DNA of 64,000 bases from Constrictibacter sp. MBR-5 (GTDB lineage Bacteria; Pseudomonadota; Alphaproteobacteria; JAJUGE01): positions 1 to 64,000 of the forward strand of contig NZ_JBEPTK010000014.1 in the NCBI RefSeq assembly GCF_040549485.1, given 5' to 3'. The translations under genes were made by a program, and so were the position numbers. Shown here in pieces: positions 34,165 to 44,329 of the stretch (positions within the stretch are counted from its first letter, which is position 1; each line of letters starts with the position of its first letter). Below the pieces are notes generated by a model. It saw only the letters and a list, made by a program, of their open reading frames with translations. It did no database searches and was not told the origin of the DNA.

Positions 34165-35061
34165 GTGCACTCGATTCTGTCGCGCCGCCGCTTCGGACTG
34201 TCCCTGGCGGCGACGGCCGCCGCGGCATGGCTGCGGCCGGCGAGCGGCTTCGCCGCGCCGGCCAAGGGCCTGCCCGAGGCTTTCGCCGATATCGAGGCGG
34301 CCATCCGCTGCCGGCTCGGCGTGTCGATCGTCGATACGGAATCGGGGCGGCGCTGGGCACACCGGGCCGACGAGCGCTTCCCGATGTGCAGCACGTTCAA
34401 GATGCTGGCCGCCGCCGCCGTGCTGGCACGGGTCGACGCCGGCCGCGAGGATCTGGGACGGCGGATACCGGTGACCGCCGACGACATCGTCGCCCACGCC
34501 CCGGTCACCGAGAAACGGGTCGGCGGCGAGCCGATGAGCCTCGCCGAGCTGTGCGAGGCCACGGTGACGCTGAGCGACAATCCCGCGGCCAACCTGATCC
34601 TGCGCACCCTCGGCGGTCCCGGCGGGATCACCGCCTACGCCCGCACGCTGGGCGACGACGTCACCCGGCTCGACCGCTGGGAGACGGCGCTGAACGAGGC
34701 GGCGCCGCGCGATCCGCGCGACACCACGACGCCGGACGCGATGGCCGGGAACCTGCGCATCCTGGCCACCGGCGAGGCACTGTCGCCCGCCTCGCGCGAC
34801 ATCCTGCTCGGCTGGCTGATCGGCTGCAGGACGGGCGACGCCAAACTGCGGGCGGGCCTGCCGGAGGGGTGGCGCGTCGGCGACAAGACCGGTGGCGGCG
34901 GCCACGGCACGAACAACGACGTCGGGATCATCTGGCCGCCGGGGCGCCGCCCGGTGATCGCCGCGGTCTACGTCACCGAGAGCGAGGCGAGCTTCGCCGA
35001 CCGCAACGCCGCCATCGCCCACGTCGCCCGCGCCCTCGCCGAGACGCTGCGGGAGGGCTGA
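34165..35061 (+). CDS. Class A beta-lactamase with Tat-type signal
   Basis: 298 residues from GTG 34165, chosen because GGAG lies just upstream; the TTG at 34153 lacks a ribosome site. N-terminal SRRRFG followed by a hydrophobic stretch is a twin-arginine signal. The catalytic set is complete: CSTFK (Ser70-x-x-Lys73), SDN (130-132), ETALN (Glu166-x-x-Leu-Asn170), RDTTTP and KTG (234-236). The protein should hydrolyse penicillins and perhaps cephalosporins in the periplasm. C69 precedes the active Ser, but no Cys occurs at position 238, so the carbapenemase-type disulfide is absent. GC and codon use match the flanks, so it looks like a long-resident chromosomal gene. No ampR-like regulator is next to it. 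Confidence 0.9.
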   Translation: MHSILSRRRFGLSLAATAAAAWLRPASGFAAPAKGLPEAFADIEAAIRCRLGVSIVDTESGRRWAHRADERFPMCSTFKMLAAAAVLARVDAGREDLGRRIPVTADDIVAHAPVTEKRVGGEPMSLAELCEATVTLSDNPAANLILRTLGGPGGITAYARTLGDDVTRLDRWETALNEAAPRDPRDTTTPDAMAGNLRILATGEALSPASRDILLGWLIGCRTGDAKLRAGLPEGWRVGDKTGGGGHGTNNDVGIIWPPGRRPVIAAVYVTESEASFADRNAAIAHVARALAETLREG

Positions 35062-35135
35062 CGGGTGACGGAGTGCCCCTATAACGGGACGCTCCTGCGC
35101 GTGCTACGCTCCGCCAAAACATGGAGGAGCCGAAG

Positions 35136-36020
35136 ATGACCACCCGCTTCGCCGTCGACGACCTGACCATCCACCGCATCGTCGAGCAGGAAACGCCGTC
35201 GCCGGACGAGGCGTACCGGCCGCAGGTCTTCTTCCCCGACCTGACCGACGAGATGCTGGAGGCGAACCGCGGCTGGCTGACCGGGAACGGACTGGACCCG
35301 ATCTACGGCAACGTCCTGCTCTGCTACCAGACCTACATCGTGCGCACGCCGCACCACACGGTGCTGATCGACACCTGCATCGGCAATGAGAAGAACCACC
35401 CGACGCGGCCGCACTGGCACGGCAAGACCGACGCGACCTACATGAACGCGCTGGCGGCCGCCGGCCTGACGGTGGACGACATCGACTTCGTCATGTGCAC
35501 GCACCTGCACGCGGACCACGTCGGCTGGAACACGAAGCTGCTCGACGGGCGGTGGGTGCCGACCTTCCCGAACGCGCGCTATCTCTTCTCGGCCAAGGAA
35601 TTGGCCTACTGGCAGGAGAAGCACGCGAAGGCGCCGATCCACTACATGACCGACAGCGTGCTGCCGATCGTCGCCGCGGACCGCGCCGAACTGGTGTGCA
35701 GCGACCACGCCATCGACGACCATGTCCGGCTGGAGCCGACGCCCGGCCACACGCCGGACCATTTCGCCGTCCGGGTCGGCCGCGAGGGCGGTGGCGCGGT
35801 GTTCGGCGGCGACCTGATCCATTCGCCGCTCCAGGCCCGCTATCCGGAAGTGTCGATGCGTTCGGACTTCGACCGCGCGCTGGCGGCCCGTACGCGCCGG
35901 AACTTCCTCGAACGCTACTGCGACACCGACACGCTGGTCTGCACCGCGCACTTCCCCGGCCAGTCGGTAGGCCGGTTCACGCGCTGGGACGAGGGCTTCC
36001 GCTTCAAGCCGGCGGGATGA
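35136..36020 (+). CDS. MBL-fold metallohydrolase
   Basis: 294 residues from ATG 35136, preceded by GGAGGAG; an upstream ATG at 35121 is inside the ribosome site. The metal motif is THLHADHVGWN near residue 128, with later His in TPGHTPDH and Asp in FGGDLIH. This is the glyoxalase II-like branch similar to AHL lactonases and arylsulfatase-like MBL enzymes, substrate unknown. It is preceded by a class A beta-lactamase but is not a class B enzyme by motif. It follows that gene by ~75 bp and may be a separate unit. Confidence 0.85.
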   Translation: MTTRFAVDDLTIHRIVEQETPSPDEAYRPQVFFPDLTDEMLEANRGWLTGNGLDPIYGNVLLCYQTYIVRTPHHTVLIDTCIGNEKNHPTRPHWHGKTDATYMNALAAAGLTVDDIDFVMCTHLHADHVGWNTKLLDGRWVPTFPNARYLFSAKELAYWQEKHAKAPIHYMTDSVLPIVAADRAELVCSDHAIDDHVRLEPTPGHTPDHFAVRVGREGGGAVFGGDLIHSPLQARYPEVSMRSDFDRALAARTRRNFLERYCDTDTLVCTAHFPGQSVGRFTRWDEGFRFKPAG

Positions 36021-36128
36021 CGGCCGGGCGTCGGCTTGCGGCAAAACGCCACCGACGCTTGCCTGACCGGCCCGAAGCCGGCAGGTAGCGCAACGGAGAC
36101 AGCCGTCGAGCGCGAACGAGAGACGTCA

Positions 36129-37238
36129 ATGGTCATGGATGCTGGCATCGACCGCCCGGCGACGCGGGACGACCGGATCGTATCCAACTGGCTGTTCGCC
36201 TGCTGCGCCGCCGTCCTCGCGATGGTCGTCATCGGCGGTATCACGCGCCTGACGGAATCCGGACTGTCGATCACCGAGTGGCAGCCGCTGGTCGGTGCGC
36301 TGCCGCCCCTGTCCGAAGCCGAGTGGCAGAGACTGTTCGGCCTGTACCAGCAGACGAGCGAGTACAGGCTCGAGAATTCCTGGATGACGATCGCCGACTT
36401 CAAGACGATCTTCTGGTGGGAGTATATCCACAGGCTCTGGGGCCGGCTGATCGGCGTCGTCTTCATCCTGCCGCTCATCTTCTTCGCCTGGCGCGGGATG
36501 CTGCGACGCGGACTGGGGCTGAAGCTGGTCGCCGTGTTCGCGCTCGGCGGGGTGCAGGGGGCGATCGGCTGGTGGATGGTGAAGAGCGGCCTGGTCGACC
36601 GAACGACGGTCAGCCCCTACAGGCTCACCGTGCATCTGGGGCTGGCGCTCGTCCTGTTCGGACTGATGTTCTGGATCGCGCTCGGCCTGCGCGGGGAGCG
36701 GGCGACGGCTGGCGGGGTTCCTCCGTCGCTGCGGCGCCTGGTGTGGATCGTGCTGGGGGCGGTCGGCGTGACGGTGCTCGCGGGGGCGTTCGTCGCCGGC
36801 AACCGCGCCGGGCTGGTCTACAACACCTTCCCGCTGATGGACGGACGGATCATCCCGCCGGACTATGCGGCGCTGCCGTCACTGCTTCACAACACCTTCG
36901 AGAACCCCGCCGCGGTGCAGTTCCACCATCGGGTCCTGGCCGTCGCGACGTTCCTGCTGGTGGGGCTGCTCTGGTGGCGGACGGTCCAGGCGGAGGCGCC
37001 GCGCGCGGTTCGGACCGCGGTCACTTCGCTGATGGCGGCCGTCACGGTCCAGGCCGCCACCGGCATCACAACGCTCATACTGGTCGTGCCGATCCCGCTC
37101 GCCGCCGTGCACCAGGGCGGCGCGGTGGTCGTGCTGGCCTGTGCACTGTGGGCGGCACACGCGATGCTGCCGCGCCGGGCGGCAGCCGAAGCGGGCGGGC
37201 GAGAGATGCCCACCCGGCCTCGGCCGGCGCACGGTTAG
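36129..37238 (+). CDS. ctaA: Heme A synthase (CtaA/Cox15)
   Basis: 369 residues from ATG 36129; ATG 36135 is a close alternative. Eight membrane helices in two four-helix bundles. The conserved segments IGGITRLTESGLSI, EYIHRLWGRLIG, TVHLGLAL, GNRAGLVYNTFPLMDG, FHHRVLAV and AVHQGGAVV carry the His ligands for heme b and heme a and the EYIHR motif. It oxidises heme O to heme A for aa3-type oxidase. It lacks the Cys pair of the Gram-positive group, as expected for proteobacterial enzymes. No other cox gene is present. Confidence 0.92.
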   Translation: MVMDAGIDRPATRDDRIVSNWLFACCAAVLAMVVIGGITRLTESGLSITEWQPLVGALPPLSEAEWQRLFGLYQQTSEYRLENSWMTIADFKTIFWWEYIHRLWGRLIGVVFILPLIFFAWRGMLRRGLGLKLVAVFALGGVQGAIGWWMVKSGLVDRTTVSPYRLTVHLGLALVLFGLMFWIALGLRGERATAGGVPPSLRRLVWIVLGAVGVTVLAGAFVAGNRAGLVYNTFPLMDGRIIPPDYAALPSLLHNTFENPAAVQFHHRVLAVATFLLVGLLWWRTVQAEAPRAVRTAVTSLMAAVTVQAATGITTLILVVPIPLAAVHQGGAVVVLACALWAAHAMLPRRAAAEAGGREMPTRPRPAHG

Positions 37239-37266
37239 TCCGGCCGACGGTCAGAACGGCCGAACA

Positions 37267-37488
37267 TCAGAGGGGCCGGCGGTCCTCCGCCGCCGTGGAG
37301 CGGAAGACCACCTGGAGGAACACCACCAGGAGCGCGAAGAGGAAGAGCACCGCGGCGAACTGCGCATGAAGGAACGGCAGTGCCAGCGCCGTCGCGGCGA
37401 GGAAGACGAGCGAGGCGCGCCAGATCAGCTTGGGGCCGAGCAACGATCGGCCCCGACGGGAGCCGGAGAAGGTCCTGCCCATTATCAT
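37267..37488 (-). CDS. Small two-helix membrane protein
   Basis: 73 residues from ATG 37488, whose ATGA overlaps the stop of the upstream small gene. Two hydrophobic helices, roughly residues 22-41 (LIWRASLVFLAATALALPFL) and 44-62 (FAAVLFLFALLVVFLQVVF), with a basic N-terminus. No family recognised. Translation coupling with the gene upstream suggests the two act together in the membrane. It is convergent with ctaA. Confidence 0.6.
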   Translation of the reverse strand: MIMGRTFSGSRRGRSLLGPKLIWRASLVFLAATALALPFLHAQFAAVLFLFALLVVFLQVVFRSTAAEDRRPL

Positions 37489-37865
37489 GCCGCCCTCTTG
37501 CGTGCGGAAGCGCCGCGGGGAGCGCGCGCGTCGTTCGCCGGCGGCGCCACGCCACCGGGCAGCGCCGGCCGCGCCATACGGTCCGAAACGCCCGCAACCC
37601 GCCACGCGACGACCAATACCAGCGGAATGCCGACGACGAGGCCGCCCGCCCAGGCATAGGCCGTCGCCCGCGGCAGGCCGGTGACGAAGTCGATGAGGAC
37701 CCCGGCGCCGGCCGCGAACATCGCGATCAGGAATATCGCCAGCATCTCCGCCGCGAACGGCTTGCGGGCCCAGTCGGATCCACCGGCCGAACGCATGGTG
37801 ACGGCGCCCCAGACGAGCAGCCCGAACGAGACGCAGATCAAGAAGAGTCCGCTCATCACCTGCAT
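37485..37865 (-). CDS. Small membrane protein, about three helices
   Basis: 126 residues from ATG 37865 with AGGGAG upstream. Hydrophobic helices at about 5-22, 40-60 and 70-90, then a hydrophilic, basic tail (MARPALPGGVAPP, ARAPRGASARKRAA). No family recognised. The stop overlaps the next start in ATGA. Confidence 0.6.
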   Translation of the reverse strand: MQVMSGLFLICVSFGLLVWGAVTMRSAGGSDWARKPFAAEMLAIFLIAMFAAGAGVLIDFVTGLPRATAYAWAGGLVVGIPLVLVVAWRVAGVSDRMARPALPGGVAPPANDARAPRGASARKRAA

Positions 37866-38077
37866 GGCACGGCTCCCTGCTCGCGGGTCGGACGCATACA
37901 GGCACGCGAAGCGCCGAGCCCGGCGCGCTTCAAATCTTTCATAAGGATGCCCTCGAATAGGCCGGCACTGTTCACACCGCGCGGCGCGGGGCAGTGGGCC
38001 TGACGGTTCAGCCATGACCGCCGCAGGCGCCGCGCCCGAAGGGGCGACGACGCCGGCCGACGGCCGATCTCTTCGGA

Positions 38078-38479
38078 TCAGACGGCCGGGCCGGGAGGGC
38101 CGGTTGGTGTGCGTGCGCCCGCGACGAGGGCGGCGTTCGCGACAGGCGCCGAGGGGCGCAACAGTCGCGCCGCCCCGTGATGATCACCGAAGGCTACGCG
38201 AGCGGCATCGACATGCATCGCCCAGGCATCGTCGCCACCGGCACCGCCGTGCTCCGCCCGGAGGACTCCGGCCTTCGCCGTCAACGAGACGGGTACCGCG
38301 GCCTTGCCGAAGGCATCGGCACGGGCCGGCGCCGGATCGGTCGAGCGGAGGGTCGTCCCTTCGAAGGCGGAGAGCGCCTGGGTGCACAGGATGAAAGCGG
38401 CGGCGATCAGCCACGCGACTGTGCGGGCGGCCGCGAGACAGCCCGGCTTGCGGTCTTCCGCGTGCCGATCAGTCTCCAT
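38078..38479 (-). CDS. Hypothetical small membrane-anchored protein
   Basis: 133 residues from ATG 38479. One hydrophobic segment (residues ~20-38, [20 protein letters not shown]) is followed by an Ala/Gly-rich soluble region with several His ([11 protein letters not shown]). Third codon positions are about 85% G/C, as in true genes of this genome, while the opposite strand reads poorly. The start overlaps the end of a 31-codon ORF. No homologue recognised. Confidence 0.5.
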   Translation of the reverse strand: METDRHAEDRKPGCLAAARTVAWLIAAAFILCTQALSAFEGTTLRSTDPAPARADAFGKAAVPVSLTAKAGVLRAEHGGAGGDDAWAMHVDAARVAFGDHHGAARLLRPSAPVANAALVAGARTPTGPPGPAV

Positions 38480-38564
38480 CGCCACCGGCCGGCGACGGAC
38501 AGGGCGTCGGCGTCCCACAGGCGCCGATGGGGAGGATATTCAGGACGATGGCGAAGGTCGTCAT
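38469..38564 (-). CDS. 31-residue small ORF coupled to the downstream gene
   Basis: ATG 38564 has GGAG at a good distance. The peptide begins [17 protein letters not shown], then [14 protein letters not shown]: a short hydrophobic N-terminus, two Cys and a Pro-rich tail. G/C at the third codon position is high. Its stop lies 11 bp inside the next ORF, so it may be a leader peptide controlling translation of that gene. A cobalamin or other riboswitch was looked for in the 132-bp gap upstream and not found. Confidence 0.4.
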   Translation of the reverse strand: MTTFAIVLNILPIGACGTPTPCPSPAGGDGD

Positions 38565-38696
38565 GGTACGCTCCGGCGGCCCCATCGAGGCCGCAGAAAA
38601 GTGACGTGGTGGTGCCGCCTCACCGCGCCAAGGACTTTGTCGATGCCGCGTCGGCGAACGTTGCAGCCCCCCGATCAAGCTGGTACCTACACCCCC

Positions 38697-39365
38697 ATGC
38701 AGCACCCCGTTCGTATAGCACCGTCCATCCTGTCGGCGGACTTCGCGCGCCTGGGCGAGGAGGTTCGGGCGATCGATGCGGCCGGCGCAGACTGGGTCCA
38801 TGTGGACGTCATGGACGGGCATTTCGTGCCCAACCTGACGATCGGCCCCGCCGTCGTGAAGGCCTTGCGGCCGCATACGACGAAGCCGCTCGACGTCCAC
38901 CTGATGATCTCGCCGGTCGACCCGTTCATCGACGCCTTCGCCGACGCCGGCGCAGACGTGCTGACCGTCCATCCCGAGGCTGGGCCGCACGTCCATCGCA
39001 CGATCCAGCGCATCCGCCAGCGCGAGATGCGTGCCGGGATCGCGATCAACCCCGCGACACCGGTCGAAGTGGTGGACTACCTGATCGACGACCTGGATCT
39101 CGTGCTCGTGATGAGCGTCAATCCGGGCTTCGGCGGCCAGTCCTTCATCGAATCGCAGCTGCGCAAGATCGAGGCCCTGCGGAAGCGTATCGACGCGACG
39201 GGCCGCCATATCGACCTGCAGGTCGACGGCGGTGTCGACGCGAAGACGGCGCCGCGCGCCGTGGCGGCCGGGGCGGACGTCCTGGTCGCGGGGACGGCGG
39301 TGTTTCGGGACGGCCCCACCGGCTATGCGGCCAACATCGGCCGGCTGCGCGTCGAAAAGCCGTGA
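38697..39365 (+). CDS. rpe: Ribulose-phosphate 3-epimerase
   Basis: 222 residues from ATG 38697. Complete TIM-barrel: [14 protein letters not shown] at the start, [16 protein letters not shown] (metal His, catalytic Asp), [20 protein letters not shown] and [11 protein letters not shown] with the second catalytic Asp. It interconverts ribulose-5-P and xylulose-5-P in the pentose phosphate pathway. No clear Shine-Dalgarno sequence precedes the start. The next gene overlaps or begins within three bases of its stop. Confidence 0.93.
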   Translation: MQHPVRIAPSILSADFARLGEEVRAIDAAGADWVHVDVMDGHFVPNLTIGPAVVKALRPHTTKPLDVHLMISPVDPFIDAFADAGADVLTVHPEAGPHVHRTIQRIRQREMRAGIAINPATPVEVVDYLIDDLDLVLVMSVNPGFGGQSFIESQLRKIEALRKRIDATGRHIDLQVDGGVDAKTAPRAVAAGADVLVAGTAVFRDGPTGYAANIGRLRVEKP

Positions 39366-39367
39366 CG

Positions 39368-40984
39368 ATGGCGACGGCGCAGTATGGGCGCGGTTCGGCA
39401 TGGCAGGCCCTGCGGCGACACTTCCTGGCCAGTCCGCTCTATGGCCTGACGCTCGCCGGGGCCGCGCCGCGCGAATTGCGCATGGTGCCGCGCGATCCAT
39501 GGCCCGGCGAATCCTCGCGCGGCGAGGAACTGCTGCGCGACGAAGCGGGCATGAGCAGCGCCTTCCTCCGGGGTAGCGCCGAGACCGATCCGCTGCGGCT
39601 CGCCTGGATGCACGGCTTCGGCTGGCTGCGCGACCTGCGGGCCGTGGGCGGCGACGAGGCGCGCCGGGCGGCGCGCGAGATGGTCGCGACCTGGATCCTG
39701 GAGCACGAGCGCTGGAGCGAGGTGCCCTGGCGTCCGGACGTCACCGGCGCCCGGATCACCGCCTGGCTGGGTAACCACGATTTCTTCGCCGCCAGCGCCG
39801 ACGACTTCTTTCGCGGCGAACTGCGCCAGAGCCTGGCCCGGCAGGCACGCCACCTCACGCGCAGCATCCGCCGCAGTCCCGCCGGGGTGGCAAGGCTGAA
39901 CGCCATCCACGGCATGCTCGCGGCCGGGGTCGCCTTTCCGGACGGCGAAAGCCGGCTCGGCCAGGCGCTCAAGCTGCTCGTGCGCGAGCTGCCGCTCCAG
40001 GTGCTGGCCGACGGCGGGCACATCGAGCGCAGCCCGCGGGTCCAGCTCGAAGCGCTGCGACGGCTGATCGAGATCCGGACGATGCTGCGCGCCGGCCGGC
40101 GCGACGTGCCCGATGCCCTCGATGCGGCCATCGAGCGGATGGCGCCGATGCTGCGCTTCTTCCGGCACGGCGACGGCGGCCTGGCGCTGTTCAACGACAG
40201 CGTCGAGGAGGAAGGCTGGGCGATCGACCTGGTGCTGACTCAGGCGGACGCCAAGGGCCGCCCCGGGGTGAGCGCACCGGAAACGGGCTTCGAACGCCTG
40301 GTGGCGAACCGGACCATCGTCATCATGGACGCCGGCCCGCCGGCGCCTGCGGGCGTCGACGCCGCCGCGCATGCCGGGACGCTCGCCTTCGAGATGAGCG
40401 TCGGCAAGGAGCGGCTCATCGTGAATTGCGGCGTCAACCGGCTGGGCGGCACGGCCTGGCGGCAGGCGCAGCGTGCGACCGCGGCGCATTCGACCGTGAC
40501 GATCGCGGACACGAGTTCGGCCGAGGCCTTTCCCGAAGGCGGGCTCGGCCGGCGCCCGCTCGACGTGAGCGTGATGCGCCAGGAGGAAGGCGGCAACATC
40601 TGGGTCGAAGCGAGCCACGACGGCTGGCGCGACACCCATGGCGTGATTCACCGCCGGCGCCTTTGGCTCTCGGCGGCGGGCGACGATTTCCGCGGCGCCG
40701 ACACACTGATCGGCGGCGCGGGGACACCGTTCGTCGTCCGCTTCCACCTCCATCCGCGCGTCACCGCCTCGTTGATCCAGGAAGGTGCGGCCGTCATGGT
40801 CAGACTGCCGAGCGGCGCCGGCTGGCGGGTCAGGGCGACCGGCGGCAAGATCGGACTGGCCGAGAGCATCTATCTCGGCGAACGCGGCATCCAGAAGCGG
40901 ACCGAGCAGATCACCGTCGAAGGCGAGATCGCCGCTGGCGGCACCCAGGTGAAATGGGCTTTCCAGGCGCTGCCGAAACGCTAG
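39368..40984 (+). CDS. Heparinase II/III-family protein
   Basis: 538 residues from ATG 39368; GTG 39362, overlapping the rpe stop, is possible. The N-terminal half is an (alpha/alpha) toroid ([29 protein letters not shown]), and the C-terminal half is a beta-sandwich with the heparinase II/III-like segments [19 protein letters not shown] and [12 protein letters not shown] (parts). It is translationally close to rpe and followed by purH, an arrangement repeated in many alphaproteobacteria. Lyase activity on a uronic-acid polymer is possible but unproven for this branch; it lacks a signal peptide. Confidence 0.85.
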   Translation: MATAQYGRGSAWQALRRHFLASPLYGLTLAGAAPRELRMVPRDPWPGESSRGEELLRDEAGMSSAFLRGSAETDPLRLAWMHGFGWLRDLRAVGGDEARRAAREMVATWILEHERWSEVPWRPDVTGARITAWLGNHDFFAASADDFFRGELRQSLARQARHLTRSIRRSPAGVARLNAIHGMLAAGVAFPDGESRLGQALKLLVRELPLQVLADGGHIERSPRVQLEALRRLIEIRTMLRAGRRDVPDALDAAIERMAPMLRFFRHGDGGLALFNDSVEEEGWAIDLVLTQADAKGRPGVSAPETGFERLVANRTIVIMDAGPPAPAGVDAAAHAGTLAFEMSVGKERLIVNCGVNRLGGTAWRQAQRATAAHSTVTIADTSSAEAFPEGGLGRRPLDVSVMRQEEGGNIWVEASHDGWRDTHGVIHRRRLWLSAAGDDFRGADTLIGGAGTPFVVRFHLHPRVTASLIQEGAAVMVRLPSGAGWRVRATGGKIGLAESIYLGERGIQKRTEQITVEGEIAAGGTQVKWAFQALPKR

Positions 40985-41015
40985 CGCTTCTCTCAAACAG
41001 CAGGCGAGAACGCCG

Positions 41016-42614
41016 ATGACCTCCCACGATCTCGTACCGGTTCGCCGGGCGCTGATTTCCGTTTCCGACAAGACCGGCCTCGTCGAACTGGGCAAGGCGC
41101 TGGCCGCCCGCGGGGTGGAGATCCTGTCGACGGGCGGCTCGGCGAAGGCCCTGGCCGATGCGGGCGTGCCGGTGAAGGAGGTCTCCGACCATACCGGCTT
41201 CCCCGAGATGCTCGACGGTCGGGTCAAGACCCTGCATCCCGCCATTCACGGCGGACTGCTCGGGCGGCGGGACCTCCCCGCCCACACCGACGCGATGGCC
41301 GCCCACGGAATCGCGCCGATCGACCTGCTCGTCGTCAACCTGTATCCGTTCGAGGCGACGGTCGCGGCCGGGCGGCCGTTCGACGACTGCATCGAGAACA
41401 TCGACATCGGCGGCCCGGCCCTGATCCGCGCCGCGGCCAAGAACCACGATTTCGTGGCGGTCGTCACCGATACGGCCGACTATGGCGATCTCACCGCCGA
41501 ACTCGACGCGAACGACGGCGCGACGGCGCTGGCGCTGCGCCGGCGTCTGGCGGCCGGCGCCTACGCCCGCACCGCAGCCTATGACGCGGCGATCTCCGGT
41601 TGGTTCGCCGGCCAGGTCGGGGAAGCGTTCCCGAAGCGCATCACCATCGCCGGAAACCTGCAGCAGACGCTCCGCTACGGCGAGAATCCGCATCAGGCGG
41701 CGGCGTTCTACACGCTGCCGCGTCTGACGGCGGCACCGATCCGCGGCCTCGCCACGGCGGAACAGCTCCAGGGCAAGGAACTCAGCTACAACAATCTCAA
41801 CGACACCGACGCGGCGTTCGAGCTCGTCTCGGAGTTCGAAAAGCCGACAGTGGCGATCATCAAGCATGCGAACCCCTGCGGCGTCGCCACGGCCGGCAGC
41901 CTCGCCGAGGCGTGGGACCGGGCGCTGCAGTGCGATCCGGTCAGCGCCTTCGGCGGCATCGTCGCGGTCAACCGGCCGCTCGACGCGGCTGCCGCGGAAA
42001 AGATCGCCGCGATCTTCACCGAGGTCGTCATCGCGCCGGATGCCGACGCGGACGCACGCCGCATCTTCGCGGCCAAGAAGAACCTGCGCGTCCTGCTGAC
42101 CGGGGGCATGCCCGATCCGGCGGCGCCCGGCATGACGTTCCGGTCGGTCGCCGGCGGTCTGCTGCTGCAGTCGCGCGACAATGGCCGCATCGGCGCGGCA
42201 GACCTCAAGGTCGTGTCGAAGCGGGTGCCGACGGAACAGGAGATGGCGGACCTGCTGCTGGCCTTCACCGTCTGCAAGCACGTGAAGTCGAACGCCATCA
42301 TCTATGTGAAGAACGGCGCCACAGTCGGAATCGGCGCCGGCCAGATGAGCCGGGTCGATTCCGCCCGGACGGCGGCGCGCAAGGCGGCGGATGCGGCCGA
42401 GGCCGCCGGCCTTCCCCAGCCGCTGACGGTCGGCTCTGTCGTCGCGTCGGACGCCTTCTTCCCCTTCGCCGACGGGCTTCTGGCCGCGGCGGAGGCGGGT
42501 GCCACCGCCGTCATCCAGCCGGGTGGATCGATGCGGGATGCGGAGGTCATCGCGGCAGCCGACGAGAAGGGCCTCGCCATGGTCCTGACCGGCATGCGCC
42601 ACTTCCGGCACTGA
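41016..42614 (+). CDS. purH: Bifunctional AICAR formyltransferase / IMP cyclohydrolase
   Basis: 532 residues. The IMPCHase domain (1-~200) begins [17 protein letters not shown] and contains STGGSAKAL and [13 protein letters not shown]. The formyltransferase domain contains [36 protein letters not shown] (catalytic Lys-His) and [10 protein letters not shown]. It catalyses the last two steps of purine synthesis. Normal length and complete. Convergent with the sensor kinase gene. Confidence 0.95.
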   Translation: MTSHDLVPVRRALISVSDKTGLVELGKALAARGVEILSTGGSAKALADAGVPVKEVSDHTGFPEMLDGRVKTLHPAIHGGLLGRRDLPAHTDAMAAHGIAPIDLLVVNLYPFEATVAAGRPFDDCIENIDIGGPALIRAAAKNHDFVAVVTDTADYGDLTAELDANDGATALALRRRLAAGAYARTAAYDAAISGWFAGQVGEAFPKRITIAGNLQQTLRYGENPHQAAAFYTLPRLTAAPIRGLATAEQLQGKELSYNNLNDTDAAFELVSEFEKPTVAIIKHANPCGVATAGSLAEAWDRALQCDPVSAFGGIVAVNRPLDAAAAEKIAAIFTEVVIAPDADADARRIFAAKKNLRVLLTGGMPDPAAPGMTFRSVAGGLLLQSRDNGRIGAADLKVVSKRVPTEQEMADLLLAFTVCKHVKSNAIIYVKNGATVGIGAGQMSRVDSARTAARKAADAAEAAGLPQPLTVGSVVASDAFFPFADGLLAAAEAGATAVIQPGGSMRDAEVIAAADEKGLAMVLTGMRHFRH

Positions 42615-42631
42615 GGCTCGTGGACGGCGGC

Positions 42632-44329
42632 CTAGTCGTCGGCGACCTTGCCCAGGTCGAACTCGATGACGGTGACCGTTCCGGGGTTTCCCGGCCCCTG
42701 ACGGAACGTCCCGCCGAGCTGGCCTGCCAGCGCCCTGGCCAGCTGCATCCCCAGTGAGCCCGCCCTACCCGCCCCTTCCGCCGCGATGCCGATGCCGTCG
42801 TCGCGCGCGGTCAGGCGGCGCATCTCGCCCTCGACGCGGTACTCGATCGCGATCGTACCGTGCCGCCCATCGGGAAAGGCGTGCTTGAAGCTGTTCGAGA
42901 CGACCTCGTTGACGAAGAGCGCCAGCGGGACGGCCGTCCGCACATCCAGCAGATCGTCGTCCGCCGAAACCTCGATCCGGATCCGGTCGGCGCCGCCGTA
43001 GCTTTCGCCGAGGCGGCGCGTCAGCCCGCCGAGATAGTCGCGGAAGTCGACGCGGGCGACGTCGTCCTTGCGGTACAGCATCTCGTGCACCGCGCTCATC
43101 GACTGGATCCGCCCGAGGCAGCTCGTGAACCCCGCCGTCACCGACGGATCCTTGAAGCGCGCCGACTGAAGCCTGAGAAGACTCGCGACGATCTGCAGGT
43201 TGTTCTTCACGCGGTGGTTGAGCTCGCGGAAGAGCGTGTCCTTCTGCTCGAGCGCATCCTCCAGGGACTGGGTCCGTTCCTGCACGCGGTGCTCGAGCAT
43301 CTCGTTGGAGCGAATCAGCGCCGTGCGGAACATGTCCTCCCGATGCCCCTGCCGGATCGAGACGGAGACCAGGAAGCTGAGGGCGAGAAGGGCCAAACAG
43401 CCGAAGGTGAGATAGGGCAGCGTGTCCGCAATCCAGCGCTCGGTAATCGCGTCGTGCTCGATGCCGAGGACAACCTGCAGGGGGTAACGCTCCACCTCGT
43501 GCGCGGCCGCAAGCCAAAGCCGGCCGGTTGCATCGTCGAACTCGAAGGACGTCTTCGAGAGGCGGAGAGCGAGATGCCGGCGCAGGTCCGGATGAAGGAC
43601 CTCGCCCACCGTTCCCGGCAGGTCGTCGTCTGCCGGGGGCTCCCGCAGCACGATGCTCATGTCGTCGTGGACGAGGTAGAAGATCGCCCGGAGCGGAATG
43701 TCGAGCGACCGGAAGAACGTGGCGAAGGCCGCCGGGTCCAGCACCACCGCGACGATCCCGTCGAACGCGTTCCGCGGGCCCGTCACGGGCCGGCTCAAGA
43801 CAATCTCGCCTTGCGCCGCGCTGCCGGGCAGGAGCGGACTGATGTAGAGACCCTCGCCGCCGCCAGCATGAAAGCTGAAGAAGGCTTCTGCATCTACCGG
43901 CCGGTCGCGCTCGTCGCTCGGCGCGCTCGATGCCCTGACCCGCCCATCCGGACCGAACACCGTCAGGCGCTTCACATGAGGAAGCTCGGACGACAGGAAC
44001 TGCAGTTCCTCCCCTGCCACGCGCACGATCGCAGGCGAGCCCCAGTCGGCCACCCTGCCGATCCGCTGCATGTCGATCAGCAGGAGATCGGCGGATTCCA
44101 CCATCCGGGCAGACTGATTCGCGGCGAGGCGTGCAAAGGAACTCGCCGCGTCCACGCCGTCGCGGACGGCGCCCCTGTAGGTCCACCAAGCGACTGTAGA
44201 GAGAAGAATCGCCATGATCAGCAGGAAAACGCCGCCGAACAGTCGCTGAACGGACGCCATGGACCGGCGGGGAGGACAAGAGACCGCAGCCTCCACCGCC
44301 TGCTCACTGTGATTTCCGAGCCCGCCCAT
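42632..44329 (-). CDS. Membrane sensor histidine kinase, HisKA_2 type
   Basis: 565 residues from ATG 44329; ATG 44260 (MASVQRLFGG) would remove a non-conserved 23-residue leader. One helix near 30-50, a periplasmic Cache-type sensing region (~55-300), a second helix near 312-332, a coiled coil, then HisKA_2 with the H-box ELNHRVKNNLQIVASLL near 372-388, and an HATPase_c (NEVVSNSFKHAF, DDGIGI). This is the family that often feeds single-receiver or PhyR-type regulators. It is divergent from a single-receiver gene with ~125 bp between starts, probably its partner. Confidence 0.85.
   Translation of the reverse strand: MGGLGNHSEQAVEAAVSCPPRRSMASVQRLFGGVFLLIMAILLSTVAWWTYRGAVRDGVDAASSFARLAANQSARMVESADLLLIDMQRIGRVADWGSPAIVRVAGEELQFLSSELPHVKRLTVFGPDGRVRASSAPSDERDRPVDAEAFFSFHAGGGEGLYISPLLPGSAAQGEIVLSRPVTGPRNAFDGIVAVVLDPAAFATFFRSLDIPLRAIFYLVHDDMSIVLREPPADDDLPGTVGEVLHPDLRRHLALRLSKTSFEFDDATGRLWLAAAHEVERYPLQVVLGIEHDAITERWIADTLPYLTFGCLALLALSFLVSVSIRQGHREDMFRTALIRSNEMLEHRVQERTQSLEDALEQKDTLFRELNHRVKNNLQIVASLLRLQSARFKDPSVTAGFTSCLGRIQSMSAVHEMLYRKDDVARVDFRDYLGGLTRRLGESYGGADRIRIEVSADDDLLDVRTAVPLALFVNEVVSNSFKHAFPDGRHGTIAIEYRVEGEMRRLTARDDGIGIAAEGAGRAGSLGMQLARALAGQLGGTFRQGPGNPGTVTVIEFDLGKVADD

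Noticed and set aside
30665-34474. A 1269-codon plus-strand frame
   Set aside because: It runs through the kinase-nucleotidyltransferase gene in antisense and bisC in the wrong frame; the real genes explain the region.
34165-35061. Carbapenemase-type disulfide in the class A beta-lactamase
   Set aside because: Cys69 is present, but the position after KTG that would be 238 is Gly, not Cys.
38565-38696. Riboswitch in the gap between the small ORF and rpe
   Set aside because: No B12 box or other conserved aptamer sequence was found; the base composition is ordinary.
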